A stretch of DNA of 64,000 bases from Phylloscopus collybita (lineage: Eukaryota > Chordata > Aves > Passeriformes > Phylloscopidae), in the NCBI GenBank assembly GCA_027886175.1, contig JAJNNQ010000137.1, positions 3,042,001 through 3,106,000 on the forward strand, given 5' to 3'. The stretch's first letter is position 1. Each line of letters starts with the position of its first letter. The notes beneath the pieces were generated by a model. The model was not told the DNA's origin, did not search any database, and worked only from the letters and a program-made list of their open reading frames with translations. Shown here piece by piece: positions 60,956 to 64,000 of the stretch. A program made the translations under genes and the position numbers.

Positions 60956-63799
60956 TTAGGAAACTAATTTTGGTGTAGGATCATCCCCTGTTTCTCCAAT
61001 AAAGCTTGCACTGTTATTTAAAGAGAACCACTGTGTTCTCCTCACTCCTCTGCAGCACTGGATTTTTTTTAAAATTTTTTATTTTTTTCTAATCAGGCTC
61101 AGTAGACAGGAACTGCAGAAAGATGTCTGACCATCCAGGTAATTCATTTTAGGCACCCCAACACCAGGAGCCCAGCTCTGGTCCACAGCCCTCAGCTGCC
61201 TCCCCCTGGCCTGAAATCCTCCCAGGAAGTCTGCAGTCATCTCTGCTCCTGTGAGCACCTGGCCCAGGGATATCCCAGGTTAATTCAGCCTTTTCCCACA
61301 CCTTTGCAGCTCCATCATTTAGCAGTTTATTCTGCTGAATATGATCACATAAATACACATTGGAATCAGAAATATTTCTTTTGCACAGCGGATGCCGGCA
61401 GAGCTCCAGTCTCTGCCTTCATTCTCTGCTCCATCAATTTTTGCTGCCATGGCTTCACCACAGTCACCCCCAATTTGTTGTTGTTTCCATCAATTTCAGG
61501 TGCCACATTCTGTGCCACCTCTTGTCAGCACCATCCCAACTCCACCTTCTATCTCTTTCCTACTCCCAATGTCTCTGGACTCCAGCTGCCTCCTTAAATA
61601 AACTCTGATATATCACTTCCTCTCCTTCAGTCATATTCAATTTAAAACTGCACTTCTACTTAAATAAAGAAGTTCTGGCTCCAGTTATGCTGAATGTCCT
61701 CTTCCCATTTCTCAGTGCCAGAGCTCCAGAGCAGTTCCTGGGAGACTTTCCACCTCTCCCTATCTTCCCACTCCACTCACCCTTTAACTCACATCAACTC
61801 TATCATTTCTCCACCAGTTTCTTTCTGTGCTTCTAACCTTAGTTATCTTCCTGACTGGGAGGGATATAGGACACAACGTGGGATGAAGAATGAAATATAA
61901 AACACAGAGAAAATTAATTTTAGACCAAAGTGGTAAGAATCAGGTTTTTGGGATATGTTGTTGTTGTTTTAGTTTCTAATTTAATTTCTGGGGTTTGGGT
62001 TTTTTTGGGTGGTTTGTTATTTTTTTTTTTTAATAAACATATGGCTGCTTAAGCAAACCTTCATGAGTTCATCTTCCCACTGTGAGAAAAGCTAAATCAT
62101 GAACATGCAGACATTTGTACCACTGACCTCAGCATCACTGTCCCAGCTCAGCTAAGCAGTGCGGAGCACAGGGAACGTGCTGCTCCTCCTCACAGACCAC
62201 TGGAGGAGGAAAAGCTCAGTCACACACCCAGATTGTCCAGGTACACTCACAAAATCCCAAACTGGGACACACTGAAAGCCCCTTCCTTCTCTTTTTCGCC
62301 CAAATAAACCAATTCCTGACACCCAGCTTTAGAAATTCACTCTCCTACCTCCTCCACACACATTTCCATGTGGACTATTCACCCCAGGCCCCTTGACAAA
62401 GGGCAGAAAGGAAGAGATCTGCTGGGTTTTCAATTTCCATTATCCCCATGTCGCTGACTGAAATGGGTCAAATGCCTGGTGACCTCAAATGCCTCCTTCC
62501 CCCAGGGCTGAGGGAAGCCTGGTTCAGGTGGAGGTGTGTCTGGGATGGCTCCCACATGATGGGGTCTCAGCTGCCAGAAGCTGAGTTAATTCAGAGATCA
62601 GCCTATGGGTGTTTTTTTCTGCACTGAAACCCCCATGAGCTATCACAGGTATCAGGACAGGGACAAATAAGCTGAGGACAGGATGGTTTATGGCCTTGCC
62701 TAAGTACAACAGACTGAATCCAAATGCACTGAAGCCTTTATTTCCTTTCCATGGGGTTTGAATCTGGTCTATAAATAAGGCAGAAGGACAATGCTAATGA
62801 CCAGGAACTGGGAAAACTGACAGAAGCTGCATAATTGAAATTTCTAATGAAGAGATCTGGCAGAAGCACCATCCTTCCCAATTTCACTACAAAATACATT
62901 GCCAAGAATCACCTCGTTTTGATGGGGGAGGCAGGGAGAAAAAGAGCTGTTTTCAGGAGTTTTTATTTAATATTTTTATTTACTTAAACAATGCTTTAAT
63001 TGTTTTAAATAACAATGTCTGTAGTTGTCCTGACAGGGGGAGGAGGGACAGGGGAGCTGAAAAAGGAAGCTGGAGGATGCACGTTTCTTTTACTATTTCA
63101 CCCCTGTTGTAGATCAAAACATAAATAGTGTTACTGTAAGGGTGGGAGGGGAAAACCTGAGTAAATTCAGCCCTCAACACATGCACACTCCTTCAGGATG
63201 AGCAACTCCCACAACTGCATTTGTCTCTCTGTTTTCTGTGGGTAAGCAGGGCACAACCTTCTTCAAATCCCATTCACAAGTCAGAGCAGATCTCCATAAG
63301 CTTCAGCTGCTCTTTCTCGACATACCAGCCCCAAAATGCCTCCCCTCTCACTCAGGTTCTCCTCCCACCTCAGCTGTCCCTGAGTTTTGCTGCTGGTTTG
63401 GGTGGGAAAGAGGAGCAGCCTTCACCAGCACACAGAAACTCCACAGCAAAGCGAAACCACCACATCAAAAACCTCCTCGGAAGAAAATGCCCGGATCCCA
63501 GTGAAAAATTAATCATGTGTAGGTTTAGATTTGAAGCAGAAGCTAAGCTTCTTCTCCCACCAGAATGTGGAGTCGGGTTCCTGGGGATTTATGGCACCAG
63601 GTGATCCCAAATCTTGGCCCCTCTGGGAATGTGACATCCTGCTCCTGCCTGTGCTGTCCCTGAGTATCCCTGGGGTTTGTTACCTGCCATACAAAGTCAT
63701 GGGCTCATTAAAAGACCAAGCTGAACCAGGGCTTCACTTGTACCACTTGACACACCTGCACGGTTCAGGAAAGTCACTCCAGCTCTGTCTGAGTGCTTG

Positions 63800-63950
63800 T
63801 GATCTCCTTCCCCATCCCTGGAAGTGTTCCAGGCCAGGATCTGAGCAACCTGGCCTAGAGGAAAGTGTCCCTGACCATGGCAGGGTGGTTGGAACAATCT
63901 TTAAGAAGCCTTTCAACCCAAATCATTTTGTGATTCAATGATTCTGTGAA
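63800..63950 (+). mobile_element. CR1 LINE 3' tail
   Basis: Forward CR1: CCCTGGAAGTGTTCCAGGCC, GAGCAACCTGGCCTAGAGGA, TGACCATGGCAGGGTGGTTG and ATTCAATGATTCTGTG at the terminus. Confidence 0.83.
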
Positions 63951-64000
63951 AATTCTGCCGCCACCCTCTAGCATTTCTCTCTCCTTTACTTTTTGGGGCA

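Larger units (their letters stand above)
52801..64000. other. Upstream region or PRKCQ intron 1, no exon recognised
   Basis: 11 kb with CR1 tails (55690, 60830, 63800), poly-T at 57504, a GAT array at 59012 and an LTR-like end at 55943. PRKCQ exon 1 is non-coding in mammals and cannot be recognised from sequence alone, so it may lie here, in the CpG patch, or beyond the window. Confidence 0.55.

Overview
This is a vertebrate nuclear window, almost certainly from a bird and probably a songbird. It has GT-AG introns and about twenty fragments of CR1 LINEs, the dominant avian retrotransposon. It also has three copies of one solo LTR, long poly-A/T tracts and general CpG depletion. Nothing prokaryotic is present: no operons, CRISPR arrays or insertion sequences.

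The window holds one recognisable gene, PRKCQ (protein kinase C theta), on the minus strand. I rebuilt its whole coding sequence by hand from 17 coding exons (numbered 2-18, since exon 1 is presumed non-coding). It runs from the ATG at 52486 down to the TGA at 16292. All exon phases join without a frame break and give a 713-residue protein; human PKC-theta has 706. It carries a novel-type C2 domain, a pseudosubstrate, two intact C1 zinc fingers, a variable V3 hinge, and an AGC kinase domain with activation-loop, turn-motif and hydrophobic-motif phospho-sites.

Layout: 1-15,100 is sequence downstream of the gene, with CR1 pieces and LTR copy 1. The likely 3' UTR is 15,110-16,291, with an AATAAA. 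The coding exons and introns occupy 16,292-52,494; LTR copy 2 lies in the 10.3 kb intron 12 and copy 3 in intron 8. From 52,495 to 64,000 is upstream or intron-1 sequence. It includes a small CpG-rich patch (about 52,555-52,800) just before the first coding exon, a 48-T tract lies nearby on the other side, inside intron 2, and no further exon was recognised.

The best biology is in the kinase itself. Three features tied in mammals to Lck/CD28 control of PKC-theta are absent or altered: Tyr90 is Lys, the V3 hinge has no PxxP motif, and the hinge SUMO consensus is broken. The catalytic core and zinc fingers are intact. Other notable points are a GC-AG intron, a CpG-retaining block in intron 14 with a 212-codon antisense open frame, and the three same-orientation solo LTRs. 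I found no evidence of an entirely new multi-gene system.
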